DNA of 54,621 nucleotides from Pseudomonadota bacterium. Lineage in GTDB: Bacteria > Pseudomonadota > Gammaproteobacteria > Burkholderiales > Burkholderiaceae_C. Shown piece by piece: positions 9,937 to 18,392 of the stretch. The position numbers and the translations under genes were made by a program. The notes beneath the pieces are model-generated. The model searched no databases and had not been told where the DNA came from. It saw nothing but the letters and a program-made list of their open reading frames with translations. Positions within the stretch are counted from its first letter, which is position 1; the number at the start of each line of letters is the position of its first letter. The stretch lies in assembly GCA_963204815.1 (NCBI GenBank), contig CAUJHQ010000007.1, positions 1-54,621 of the forward strand, read 5' to 3'.

Positions 9937-9971
9937 TTGCGCGGATTGTCGGCGTGCCCGGCAGCCCCGCT

Positions 9972-10056
9972 GCCCGCGTGACGAAATCGGTAGACGTAGC
10001 GGATTCAAAATCCGCCGCCGCAAGGCGTGCCAGTTCGAGTCTGGCCGCGGGCACCA
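9972..10056 (+). tRNA. tRNA-Leu (anticodon CAA)
   Basis: The 85-base class II tRNA has a 7-base-pair acceptor stem (GCCCGCG at 9972-9978 with CGCGGGC at 10046-10052), discriminator A and an encoded CCA. The anticodon stem is GCGGA/TCCGC around the loop TTCAAAA, giving anticodon CAA, which reads UUG. The long variable arm (CGCC-GCAA-GGCG) is the leucine type, followed by a TTCGAGT T-loop. The rhomboid gene starts 31 bases after CCA, with no terminator between them. Confidence 0.96.
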
Positions 10057-10087
10057 GCCGCCGTACCCCACCACCTCCCCGCCGCCG

Positions 10088-10684
10088 ATGCCGCCGATCC
10101 CGCAAGTCACGAAGATCCTGATGATCGCCTGCACGGCCATCTTCCTGCTGCGCGAGGTGAACCTGCTGCCGCTGGACATGTGGTTCGCGCTCTGGCCGCT
10201 GGGCAGCGGGATGTTCGGCCCCTGGCAGGTGGTGACCTACGCGTTCCTGCACGGCGACACGTTCCACCTGTTCTTCAACATGCTCGGCCTGTGGATGTTC
10301 GGCTCCGAGCTCGAACGCCTGTGGGGCGAGCGTCGCTACATGCAGTTCATCGCTGCCGGCGTGCTGGCGGCCGCGGTCGCGCAGCTGCTGGTGAGCGCGG
10401 TGCTGGGCTCGCGCGGGCCCACGGTGGGCATCTCCGGCGCGCTGTTCGCGCTGCTGCTGGCCTTCGGCATGCTGTTCCCTAACCGCATCATCATGCCGCT
10501 GTTCCCGCCGATCCCGATGAAGGCGCGCAACTTCGTGCTGCTCTTCGGCGGCCTCGAGCTGCTGTTCGGCCTGATCGGCCGCAGCGGCGTCGCCCACTTC
10601 GCCCACCTGGGCGGCATGGTCGGCGGCTTCCTGATGATCCGCTACTGGCGGCGCCAGCCGCCGTTCGGCTCGCGCCGGCGCTGA
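10088..10684 (+). CDS. Rhomboid-family intramembrane serine protease
   Basis: The 198-residue protein has about six hydrophobic segments. It carries the rhomboid signatures: HxxxN at His60-Asn64 after the first loop, the nucleophile in GISG (Ser116), and the catalytic His in AHLGG (about His173). Rhomboids cleave transmembrane helices in the inner membrane. It is the small bacterial type without an added soluble domain. The ATG at 10088 (MPPIPQ) gives the usual N-terminus; the open frame continues back through the tRNA and cannot be coding there. Its position right after tRNA-Leu suggests it may be transcribed from the tRNA promoter. Substrate unknown. Confidence 0.9.
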   Translation: MPPIPQVTKILMIACTAIFLLREVNLLPLDMWFALWPLGSGMFGPWQVVTYAFLHGDTFHLFFNMLGLWMFGSELERLWGERRYMQFIAAGVLAAAVAQLLVSAVLGSRGPTVGISGALFALLLAFGMLFPNRIIMPLFPPIPMKARNFVLLFGGLELLFGLIGRSGVAHFAHLGGMVGGFLMIRYWRRQPPFGSRRR

Positions 10685-10764
10685 GGCGATAACCCCGCGG
10701 TCGACAAGGCCGCCGGCACGCTCCATGCTGCGATCCGGAGGCCTGGACTTCGGGGGGGGCGAGC

Positions 10765-11784
10765 ATGGGCAGGAACGGGTTCGGTGGTTTCGCGGCTGCG
10801 CTGGTGTCGGCGCTGCTGGCCGGCTTCGTGGCCGGTGCGGCGGCGCAGCCGAGCAGCGTGGAGGCGCAGTCGCGCGCCCTCGAACGCGCCAGTGCCGCCA
10901 CGCTCGGCGTGCGCGTGCAGGCGGTCGAGGACGCCCGCTCGGCGCGCACGCTCGGCCGCCAGCGCGCCGGTTCCGGCGTCGTCATCGCGCCCGAAGGGCT
11001 GGTGCTGACGATCGGCTACCTCGTGCTCGAGGCCGACGAGGTCGAGCTCGTCACCGACGACGGCCGCGAGATCCCGGCGCGCGTGGTCGGCTACGACGTC
11101 GCCACCGGCTTCGGCCTCGTGCAGGCGCTGACGCCGATCCGCCGCGCGGTGGCACCGCTGGGCGTGTCGGCCAGCGTGCGCCGCGAAGACCCGCTGATCA
11201 TCATGAGCGGCGGCACTGACGGCACGGCGAGCGCGGCGCGCCTGGTGTCGCGGCGCGACTTCTCGGGCTACTGGGAATACCACGTCGACGGCGCGCTGTT
11301 CACGTCGCCGCCGCGCAGCGACCACAGCGGCGCGGCGCTCTTCAACCTCGACGGCGAGCTGCTGGGCATCGGCTCGCTGGTGCTGAGCGACGCCACCGAA
11401 GGCGAGCGCGTGCCGGGCAACATGTTCGTGCCGATCGACCTGCTGAAGCCCATCCTCGGCGAACTGCGCGCCAACGGCAGCTCGCGTGCCAGCATGCGCG
11501 CCTGGATCGGCATCAACTGCGTCGACACCGGCGGACAGATCCGCGTCGTGCGCGTCAACGACGACAGCCCGGCCGACGTCGCCGGCCTCAAGGTGGGCGA
11601 CCGCATCGTGCGCATCGACGGCGTCGCCGTCGGCCAGCTCGGCCAGCTGTGGAAGACGCTGTGGTCCGGCGCCCCTCCGGAGCGCGAAGTCAGGCTGGAC
11701 ATCGTGCGCGACGGCACGCCGCAGACCCTGTCGGTGCAGACGGTCGACCGCGCGAAGACGCTCAAGCGCCCGCAGGGCGTGTGA
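10765..11784 (+). CDS. HtrA/DegP-like secreted protein with degenerate protease triad, plus PDZ domain
   Basis: The 339-residue protein has a signal peptide (hydrophobic to about residue 27, ending AGAAAQ), a trypsin-like S1C region (about residues 65-245) and a C-terminal PDZ domain (about residues 255-335, GLKVGDRIVRIDG). Aligned to DegP by eye, the His of the TNNHV motif is Tyr85 and the Asp of SDIAL is Gly115. The nucleophile motif GNSGG reads as His-Ser188-Gly-Ala. Only the serine remains, so ordinary proteolysis is unlikely. It may act as a chaperone or adaptor in the periplasm. The ATG at 10765 follows a G-rich ribosome-binding stretch. Confidence 0.82.
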   Translation: MGRNGFGGFAAALVSALLAGFVAGAAAQPSSVEAQSRALERASAATLGVRVQAVEDARSARTLGRQRAGSGVVIAPEGLVLTIGYLVLEADEVELVTDDGREIPARVVGYDVATGFGLVQALTPIRRAVAPLGVSASVRREDPLIIMSGGTDGTASAARLVSRRDFSGYWEYHVDGALFTSPPRSDHSGAALFNLDGELLGIGSLVLSDATEGERVPGNMFVPIDLLKPILGELRANGSSRASMRAWIGINCVDTGGQIRVVRVNDDSPADVAGLKVGDRIVRIDGVAVGQLGQLWKTLWSGAPPEREVRLDIVRDGTPQTLSVQTVDRAKTLKRPQGV

Positions 11785-12657
11785 TCAGGCGAGCAGGCCT
11801 TCGCGCACCGTCGGGTAGCGCAGCGCCAGGCGCAGTTCGCGCTTGAGCCGCCGGTTGTCGAGCCGGCGCGACTCGCTCATGAAGCTCATCAGCATCGGGC
11901 TCAGGCGCTCCTGCGCCTCGGCACGCGTGATGCGCGGCGGCCGCGGCAGGCCGCAGAGGTCGGCCGCGAGGTCGAAGTAGGCGCCCATCTTCAGCTCGGT
12001 GTCGTCGCTCGCGTGCACCACGCGCTGCGGCGCGCCGCGCACGAGCGCCGCGATGCAGGCACGCGCGAGGTCGTCGGCGTGGATGTGGTTCGTGTACACG
12101 TCGTCGGCCTCGGCCAGCACCGGCGTGCCGCGTTGCAGCCGTTCACGCGGGTGGCCGCCTTCGCGGTCGCCGGCGTAGATGCCGGGGATGCGCAGGATCG
12201 ACACCACGGCGCCGGTGCGGCGGCCGAACCAGCGCACCGCGCGCTCGGCGTCGACCCGGCGGCGCGCGCGCGCGCTCGCCGGCGCGACGCCGCGGCTCTC
12301 GTCGAAGCGCGCACCGCCGGTGTCGCCGTAGACGCCGGTGGTGCTGGCATAGACGAGCCGCCGCACGCGGCCGCCGCGCGCCAGTGCCTGCAGCAGCGCC
12401 CGCGTGCGCGGGTCGTGCTCGCCCTGCAGCGGCGGCGGCGCGAGGTGCAGCACGTGGTCGGCCAGGCCGGCCAGGCGGCCCAGCGACGCCGGCTGGTCGA
12501 GGTTGCCGACCAGCGGCACGGCGCCCATCGCGCGCAGCCCGGGCACGCGCGCGGCCTGCGAGGTGAGCACGAAGACGCGCCAGCGGCGGCCCAGCAGGCG
12601 CAGCACGCGCAGGCCGATGTCGCCGCAGCCGACGATGAGCAGGGAGGGTCGGGGCAC
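11785..12657 (-). CDS. SDR-like NAD(P)-binding protein (atypical epimerase/reductase family)
   Basis: The 290-residue protein starts with a Rossmann motif (GCGDIG near residues 10-15) and shows extended-SDR features: LVYASTTGVYGD, RIPGIYAGDR and NHIHADDLARAC. The canonical catalytic YxxxK is not found where expected; the segment after the VYGD motif is rich in Arg and Ala. It resembles atypical SDRs such as YeeZ, whose roles are unclear. The start is a GTG at 12657, just before the Rossmann strand. Only 30 bases separate it from the start of the divergent reductase gene, so the two promoters must overlap or lie inside the opposite gene. Function not assigned. Confidence 0.75.
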   Translation of the reverse strand: MPRPSLLIVGCGDIGLRVLRLLGRRWRVFVLTSQAARVPGLRAMGAVPLVGNLDQPASLGRLAGLADHVLHLAPPPLQGEHDPRTRALLQALARGGRVRRLVYASTTGVYGDTGGARFDESRGVAPASARARRRVDAERAVRWFGRRTGAVVSILRIPGIYAGDREGGHPRERLQRGTPVLAEADDVYTNHIHADDLARACIAALVRGAPQRVVHASDDTELKMGAYFDLAADLCGLPRPPRITRAEAQERLSPMLMSFMSESRRLDNRRLKRELRLALRYPTVREGLLA

Positions 12658-12687
12658 AATGACGGGCGAGTTTACGCAACCCTTTCC

Positions 12688-13731
12688 ATGACCTTCACCG
12701 TCCAGATCAAGCCCGCCGACCGCAGCTTCACCGTCGAGCGCGACGAGGCGATCCTGCCCGCCGCCATCCGCCAGGGCATCGGCCTGCCCTACGGCTGCCG
12801 CGACGGCGCCTGCGGCTCCTGCAAGAGCCGCCTGCTCGAGGGCCGCGTCATCCACGGCGCCCACCAGCTGAAGGCGCTCTCGGCGGCCGAGGAGGAGGCC
12901 GGCTTCGTCCTCACCTGCTGCGCGACGCCGCAGACCGACTGCGTCGTCGAGGCGCGCACCGTGCCCGGCGCCGGCGAGTTCCCGGTGCTGAAGATGCCCA
13001 CGCGGCTGATGACGATCGAGCGCGCCGCGCCCGACGTCGCGGTGCTGAGGCTGCAGCTGCCGGCCAACCAGCAGCTGCAGTACCGCGCCGGCCAGTACGT
13101 CGAGTTCATCCTGCGTGACGGCGCACGCCGCAGCTACAGCATGGCGAACGCGCCCACGCAGCTCGGCAGCCCGCCGGCGATCGAGCTGCACATCCGGCAC
13201 ATGCCGGGCGGCAAGTTCACCGACCACGTCTTCGGCGCGATGAAGGAGAAGGAGATCCTGCGCATGGAGGGGCCCTTCGGCAGCTTCTTCCTGCGCGCGG
13301 AAAGCGACAAGCCGATCGTGCTGCTGGCCAGCGGCACCGGCTTCGCGCCCATCAAGGCCATCGTGCAGCAGATGCAGGACCAGGGCATCACGCGGCCCGC
13401 GGTGCTGTACTGGGGCTGCCGCCGCAAGGCGGACCTCTACCAGCACGACTGGTGCATGCAGGCCGCCGCCGCGATGCCGAACCTGCGCTACGTGCCGGTG
13501 CTGTCGGAGCCGGCCCCCGAAGACGCCTGGACCGGCCGCACCGGCTTCGTCCACCAGGCCGTGATGGCCGACCTGCCCGACCTGTCCGGCCACCAGGTCT
13601 ATGCCTGCGGCGCGCCGGTGATGGTCGATTCGGCGCAGCGCGATTTCGTCGCCCGCTGCGCGCTGCCGGCCGACGAGTACTACGCCGATTCGTTCACGTC
13701 CGAAGCGGACAAGCATGGAGCCGCCGCATGA
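12688..13731 (+). CDS. 2Fe-2S ferredoxin / FAD / NAD(P) oxidoreductase (AscD-like)
   Basis: The 347-residue protein has three domains in order. The first is a plant-type 2Fe-2S ferredoxin domain with ligands Cys37, Cys42, Cys45 and Cys77. The second is a ferredoxin-NADP reductase FAD domain with RSYSMANAP. The third is an NAD-binding domain with SGTGFAPIKAI and YWGCRRKADLY. It resembles CDP-6-deoxy-3,4-glucoseen reductase and the reductase parts of aromatic oxygenases. It moves electrons from NAD(P)H to an unknown partner. No sugar or ring-hydroxylation genes are nearby. The stop overlaps the start of the Bug-family gene by 4 bases (ATGA). Confidence 0.88.
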   Translation: MTFTVQIKPADRSFTVERDEAILPAAIRQGIGLPYGCRDGACGSCKSRLLEGRVIHGAHQLKALSAAEEEAGFVLTCCATPQTDCVVEARTVPGAGEFPVLKMPTRLMTIERAAPDVAVLRLQLPANQQLQYRAGQYVEFILRDGARRSYSMANAPTQLGSPPAIELHIRHMPGGKFTDHVFGAMKEKEILRMEGPFGSFFLRAESDKPIVLLASGTGFAPIKAIVQQMQDQGITRPAVLYWGCRRKADLYQHDWCMQAAAAMPNLRYVPVLSEPAPEDAWTGRTGFVHQAVMADLPDLSGHQVYACGAPVMVDSAQRDFVARCALPADEYYADSFTSEADKHGAAA

Positions 13732-14690
13732 AGCGCCGCACCCTCGTCGCCGCGACCGCCGCGGCCCTCGCGCTGCCGGCCTTCGCGCAGCCGAAGACCG
13801 TCCGCCTCGTCGTGCCCTACCCGCCCGGCGGGCCGCTGGACATCGTGGCGCGCGCGCTCGCCGAGCGCGTGAAGGACAGCCTGGGCCCCGTCGTCGTCGA
13901 GAACCGGCCCGGCGCCGGCGGCAACCTCGGCGCCGACCTCGTCGCCAAGGCGGCGCCGGACGGCAACACCATCGTCATGGGCGCGGTCGCCACGCACGCC
14001 ATCAACCCGTGGCTGTACGCGACGATCCCCTACGACCCGCAACGCGACTTCACGCCGATCACGCTGGTGGCGCAGGTGCCCAACGTGCTGGTGATGAACG
14101 CCGAGCGCGCGGCGCAGCTGAAGATCGCCAGCTACGCCGACCTCGTGGCCTACGCCAAGGCGAACCCCGGCCGGCTCAACTACGGCTCCGGCGGCAACGG
14201 CAGCGCCGGCCACCTGGCGGGCGAGATGTTCAAGGCGCAGGCCGGCGTGTTCGCGGTGCACATCCCGTACGCCGGCGGGCCGCCGGCGCAGCTGGCGCTG
14301 GTGGGCGGGCAGGTCGACTTCAACTTCGACAACCTCGCCGCCGCGTCGGCCAACATCCGTAGCGGCAAGCTGAAGGCCCTGGCGGTGACGACGGCCAAGC
14401 GCTCGAGCGCGATGCCCGACCTGCCCACCGTCGCCGAAGCCGGCCTCGCGGGCTTCGACGTCGGCACCTGGTTCGGCCTCTTCGGCCCCGCGAAGCTGCC
14501 GGCCGACGTGACCACCAAGCTCAACAAGGCCTTCGTCGACGCGCTCGCCTCGCCCGAGATGAAGGCGCGCCTGGCAACGCTGATGGCCGAGCCTTCGCGC
14601 ACGACGCCGGAGCAGTTTGGCGCCTTCGTGAAGGCCGAGCTCGCGAAGTACGAGAAGGTCGTGAAGGCGACCGGGGCCCGCGCAGACTGA
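13728..14690 (+). CDS. Bug-family periplasmic solute-binding protein (tripartite tricarboxylate transporter type)
   Basis: The 320-residue protein has a signal peptide (to about residue 21, ending PAFAQ). It then shows the Bug/TctC pattern: VRLVVPYPPGGPLD near the N-terminus, VENRPGAGGNLG, and a late QVDFNFDN. Such proteins bind carboxylates or similar solutes in the periplasm. Bug genes are very numerous in Burkholderiales, and most, like this one, have no TctA/TctB permease beside them. The start overlaps the reductase stop by 4 bases, an odd partner for a binding protein. Ligand unknown. Confidence 0.9.
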   Translation: MKRRTLVAATAAALALPAFAQPKTVRLVVPYPPGGPLDIVARALAERVKDSLGPVVVENRPGAGGNLGADLVAKAAPDGNTIVMGAVATHAINPWLYATIPYDPQRDFTPITLVAQVPNVLVMNAERAAQLKIASYADLVAYAKANPGRLNYGSGGNGSAGHLAGEMFKAQAGVFAVHIPYAGGPPAQLALVGGQVDFNFDNLAAASANIRSGKLKALAVTTAKRSSAMPDLPTVAEAGLAGFDVGTWFGLFGPAKLPADVTTKLNKAFVDALASPEMKARLATLMAEPSRTTPEQFGAFVKAELAKYEKVVKATGARAD

Positions 14691-14696
14691 AGCGCG

Positions 14697-15410
14697 CTAC
14701 TCGCCCAGGTAGGCGGCGCGAACGCGCGGGTCCGACAGCAGGGCCTTCGCCTCGCCGCCCATCGTGATCTCGCCCGAGTCCATCACGTAGCCGCGGTTGG
14801 CCAGGCCGAGCGCGCGGCTCGCGTTCTGCTCGACCAGCAGCACCGTGGTGCCGCGGCTGTGGATGTCGGCCACGACCTCGAAGATCTTGTCGACCATGAT
14901 GGGGCTCAGGCCCATCGACGGTTCGTCCAGCAGCAGCACCTTCGGGCGCGCCATCAGCGCGCGGCCCATCGCCAGCATCTGCTGCTCGCCGCCGCTCATC
15001 GTGCCGGCGAGCTGCGCGCGGCGCTCCTTTAGGCGCGGGAAGATGGCGAACACCTTGTCGATGTCGGCCTCGATCTCGTCGTCGTCACGCACGAAGGCGC
15101 CCATCTGCAGGTTCTCGGTGATCGTCATGCGCGTGAACGTGCCGCGCCCTTCCGGCACCATCACGAGGCCCTGCCTGACGAGATCCCAGGGGCCCTGCCC
15201 CTTGATCGGCTTGCCGAGGTATTCGATGTCTCCGGCGGCCACCGGCTGGGTGCCGGTGACGGCCTTCAGCGTCGTCGTCTTGCCGGCGCCGTTGGCGCCG
15301 ATCAGGCTGACGAGCTCGCCCTGCTGGACCTCGAAGTTCACGCCCTTGACGGCCTGGATGCCGCCGTAGGCCACCTTCCGGCCGCTCACCTTCAACATGG
15401 TCTGGCTCAT
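14697..15410 (-). CDS. livF: Branched-chain amino acid ABC transporter ATP-binding protein LivF
   Basis: The 237-residue ATPase is identical in length to E. coli LivF. Walker A is GANGAGKTT (near residue 36), the signature is MSGGEQQ, and Walker B is LLLDEPSMGLSP, where SMGL is typical of LivF. It powers import with LivG. It is the last gene of livHMGF, starting 15 bases after the livG stop. It ends 6 bases from the convergent Bug gene, leaving no room for a separate terminator. Confidence 0.94.
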   Translation of the reverse strand: MSQTMLKVSGRKVAYGGIQAVKGVNFEVQQGELVSLIGANGAGKTTTLKAVTGTQPVAAGDIEYLGKPIKGQGPWDLVRQGLVMVPEGRGTFTRMTITENLQMGAFVRDDDEIEADIDKVFAIFPRLKERRAQLAGTMSGGEQQMLAMGRALMARPKVLLLDEPSMGLSPIMVDKIFEVVADIHSRGTTVLLVEQNASRALGLANRGYVMDSGEITMGGEAKALLSDPRVRAAYLGE

Positions 15411-15425
15411 GCGCGCTTCCCGCCT

Positions 15426-16196
15426 TCAGTGTTGGCCGGCGCCGAGGTAGGCCTCGATCACCTTCTCGTTCTTCTGCACCTCGGCCGGCGTGCCTTCGGC
15501 GATCTGCTTGCCGTAGTCGAGCACGGTGACGCGGTCGCACAGGCCCATCACCAGCTTCACGTCGTGTTCGATCAGCAGGATCGTGCGGCCGTCGTTGCGG
15601 ATGCGGTCGATCAGCTCGCGCAGCACGACCTTCTCGGTCGCGTTCATGCCGGCGGCCGGCTCGTCGAGCGCGATCAGCTTGGGGTCGGTGGCGAGCGCGC
15701 GCGCGATCTCCAGGCGCCGCTGGTCGCCGTAGCTGAGCGTGCGCGCCTTGAACTCGGCGTACTTGCCGATGCCGACGTAGTCCAGCAGTTCCTGCGCGCG
15801 CTGCGCGATCGCCGCTTCCTCGGCCTTGAAGCCGCCGGTGCGGAAGACCGCGCCGATCAGCCCCGAGTGCGTGCGCACGTGGCGGCCGACCATCACGTTC
15901 TCCAGCGCCGTCATCTCGGCGAACAGGCGGATGTTCTGGAAGGTGCGCGCGATGCCGGCCTTGGCCACCTCGTGCACCGCCGCAGGCTTGTAGGGCGCGC
16001 CGCCGAGCTCGAAGCTGCCCGAGTCGGGGATGTAGAGGCCGGTGATGACGTTGAAGAAGGTCGTCTTGCCGGCGCCGTTCGGGCCGATCAGGCCGTAGAC
16101 CTGGCCTGCCTGGATCTCGATGCCGACGTCCGACAGCGCCTGCAGGCCGCCGAAGCGCTTGCTGACGCCCTGAACCTTGAGAACGGTCTGTGCCAT
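15426..16196 (-). CDS. livG: Branched-chain amino acid ABC transporter ATP-binding protein LivG
   Basis: The 256-residue ATPase has Walker A GPNGAGKTT, the signature LSYGDQRRLEIARAL and Walker B LIALDEPAAGMN; the AAGMN wording is the LivG type. I chose the ATG at 16196 (MAQTVLKVQ). It is preceded at 14 bases by the livM stop. An upstream in-frame extension exists but lies inside livM. It works as a heterodimer with LivF at the inner membrane. Confidence 0.94.
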   Translation of the reverse strand: MAQTVLKVQGVSKRFGGLQALSDVGIEIQAGQVYGLIGPNGAGKTTFFNVITGLYIPDSGSFELGGAPYKPAAVHEVAKAGIARTFQNIRLFAEMTALENVMVGRHVRTHSGLIGAVFRTGGFKAEEAAIAQRAQELLDYVGIGKYAEFKARTLSYGDQRRLEIARALATDPKLIALDEPAAGMNATEKVVLRELIDRIRNDGRTILLIEHDVKLVMGLCDRVTVLDYGKQIAEGTPAEVQKNEKVIEAYLGAGQH

Positions 16197-16210
16197 GTGC
16201 AGTGCTCCGT

Positions 16211-17299
16211 TCACTTGCTCGGGTAGACGGGGCTCGGCGCGGCCTTGCCGTGCTCGGGCGAAGGCCACAGGCCGCGCGGGCGCAACAGCATGATGCCGAT
16301 CATCGCGCCGGCGATCAGCAGCTGGCGCAGGATCGAACTGTCGAGGCGGCCACCGGTCATCTCCTGCAGCGGGCCGGCGACGTAGCGCAGCACCTCGGGC
16401 AGCGCCGCCAGCATCACCGCGCCGAGGATCACGCCGGGGATGTGGCCGAGGCCGCCGAGCACGATCATCGCCACGATCATCACGCTCTCCTGCAGCGAGA
16501 ACGACTCCGGCGACACGAAGCCCTGGAAGGCCGCGAACATCGAGCCCGAGACGCCGCCGAAGGTGGCGCCCATGCCGAAGGCCAGCAGCTTCATGTTGCG
16601 CGTGTTGATGCCCATCGCCTTGGCGGCGATCTCGTCCTCGCGGATCGCCATCCACGCGCGGCCGATGCGCGAGCGCTCGAGGCGGTAGCAGATCAGCACG
16701 CTGAAGACGACGAGCGTGAGGAACAGGTAGTAGTACAGCGTGACCGACGGGATCGTGAAGTCGCCGATCTGCTTGGCCTTGCCGAAGTCGAACCCGAACA
16801 AGCTCATCGAGTCGATGCGGTCCAGCCCGCGCGGCCCGTTCGTGATGTTGACCGGGTGCTCGAGGTTGTTCATGAACACGCGGATGATCTCGCCGAAGCC
16901 GAGCGTGACGATCGCGAGGTAGTCGCCGCGCAGCTTGAGCACCGGCGTGCCGAGCAGCACGCCGGCGATGGCCGCCAGCAGCGCGGCCAGCGGGACGACG
17001 AGCCAGATCGGCGTGTGCAGCCCGTTCGGCAGCGCCTGGGCCAGCCACTCGAAGGTCTCGAACAGGTGCGGGCTGGCGAGCAGCGCGTACATGTAGGCCC
17101 CCACCGCGTAGAACGCGACGTAGCCCAGGTCCAGCAGGCCAGCATAGCCGACGACGATGTTCAGGCCGAGCGCGAGCAGCACGTACAGCAGCGCGAGCGC
17201 CATGATGCGCACCCAGCCCTGGCCGAACTGCTGCGCGATGAGCGGCAGCGCCAGCAGCGCGAGCGCCGCGAGGATGAAGATGACGAGCTTGTTCTTCAT
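16211..17299 (-). CDS. livM: Branched-chain amino acid ABC transporter permease LivM
   Basis: The 362-residue integral membrane protein has about ten hydrophobic segments and the LivM motifs ALGLNIVVGYAGLLDLG near the N-terminus and GYLAIVTLGFGEI-like wording (DYLAIVTLGFGEI) in the middle. It ends with PRGLWP. It forms the inner-membrane channel with LivH. It starts 13 bases after the livH stop. It is shorter than E. coli LivM but normal for Burkholderiales homologues. Confidence 0.94.
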   Translation of the reverse strand: MKNKLVIFILAALALLALPLIAQQFGQGWVRIMALALLYVLLALGLNIVVGYAGLLDLGYVAFYAVGAYMYALLASPHLFETFEWLAQALPNGLHTPIWLVVPLAALLAAIAGVLLGTPVLKLRGDYLAIVTLGFGEIIRVFMNNLEHPVNITNGPRGLDRIDSMSLFGFDFGKAKQIGDFTIPSVTLYYYLFLTLVVFSVLICYRLERSRIGRAWMAIREDEIAAKAMGINTRNMKLLAFGMGATFGGVSGSMFAAFQGFVSPESFSLQESVMIVAMIVLGGLGHIPGVILGAVMLAALPEVLRYVAGPLQEMTGGRLDSSILRQLLIAGAMIGIMLLRPRGLWPSPEHGKAAPSPVYPSK

Positions 17300-17312
17300 G
17301 TCGTGGCCCTCC

Positions 17313-18236
17313 TCAAGCCCGGTCCGCGACGCGTTCGCCCAGCAGGCCCTGCGGCCGCAGCGTCAGCACGAGGATCAGCGCGACGAACGCGAAGATGTCG
17401 GCATAGTGGCTGCCGAGCACGCCCCCGGTGAGGTCGCCGAGGTAGCCGGCGCCGATGGCTTCGACCAGCCCCAGCAGCACGCCGCCGACGACCGCGCCGG
17501 CCAGGTTGCCGATGCCGCCCAGGACCGCGGCGGTGAAGGCCTTCAGCCCGGGCAGGAAGCCCATGCTGTGCTGCACGGTGCCGTAGTTGGCGGCCCACAT
17601 CACGCCGGCCACGGCGGCGAGCGTGGCGCCGATGATGAAGGTGGCCGAGATCACCATGTCGGGGCGCACGCCCATCAGCGCGGCCACGCGCGGGTTCTCG
17701 GCGGTGGCGCGCATCGCGCGGCCGAGCTTGGTCTTGTTCACCAGGTACATCAGGCCGGCCAGGATGACCACCGTGAGGCCGAGGATCAGGCACTGCGTGA
17801 CGCTGATGACCGGCCCGCCCAGGTTGATGGGCTCGGTGGGCAGCAGCAGCGGGTAGGGCTTGGGGTTCGGCTTCCAGATGATCATCGCCAGCGTCTGCAG
17901 CATCAGGCTCATGCCCATCGCGGTGATCAGCGGCGCCAGCCGCGGCGCGCTGCGCAGCGGCCGGTAGGCGAGTTTCTCGATCGTGAAGTTGAGCGCCGCG
18001 CAGACGACGATCGCGACGATCAGCGACAGCAGCATCAGCAGCCAGCCCGGCATGCCGGAGTCGGCGAAGACGGTGACGAAGGTCCAGCTCACCAGGGCCC
18101 CCACCATCAGCACCTCGCCATGGGCGAAGTTGATGAGGTTGATGATGCCGTAGACCATCGTGTAGCCCAGGGCCACCAGCGCGTACATGCTGCCGAGCAC
18201 CAGACCGTTGATGATCTGCTGGAAGAAGGTTTCCAT
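17313..18236 (-). CDS. livH: Branched-chain amino acid ABC transporter permease LivH
   Basis: The 307-residue permease begins METFFQQIINGLVLGSMYAL and has INFAHGEVLMVGA, the hallmark of LivH. It contains about eight membrane helices and ends LRPQGLLGE. It is the first gene of livHMGF. The ATG at 18236 has an upstream GGAGACC that can serve as ribosome-binding site. No LivJ/LivK binding protein gene is next to the operon in this window, so the receptor must come from elsewhere. Confidence 0.94.
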   Translation of the reverse strand: METFFQQIINGLVLGSMYALVALGYTMVYGIINLINFAHGEVLMVGALVSWTFVTVFADSGMPGWLLMLLSLIVAIVVCAALNFTIEKLAYRPLRSAPRLAPLITAMGMSLMLQTLAMIIWKPNPKPYPLLLPTEPINLGGPVISVTQCLILGLTVVILAGLMYLVNKTKLGRAMRATAENPRVAALMGVRPDMVISATFIIGATLAAVAGVMWAANYGTVQHSMGFLPGLKAFTAAVLGGIGNLAGAVVGGVLLGLVEAIGAGYLGDLTGGVLGSHYADIFAFVALILVLTLRPQGLLGERVADRA

Positions 18237-18313
18237 CGAAGGGGGTCTCCTGTTCGGAGCCGCTTTGTCCGCAGCTCTCGGAGGCGCTAGCAAGAAGCTG
18301 GCCGTGGCGCGGG

Positions 18314-18319
18314 ATTCTA
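18314..18319 (-). promoter_or_regulatory. Candidate -10 element for livHMGF
   Basis: On the minus strand the six bases read TAGAAT (5 of 6 to consensus), about 78 bases before the livH start. The -35 region is weak. The surrounding 156-base gap between rarA and livH holds no reading frame of note. Confidence 0.35.
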
Positions 18320-18392
18320 GGGGCCGGTTTCTGGTGAACACGACCGGGCTTTCCCCCTTGGTACCCGCAGGATCCTCCAATCGGGGTGTGCT

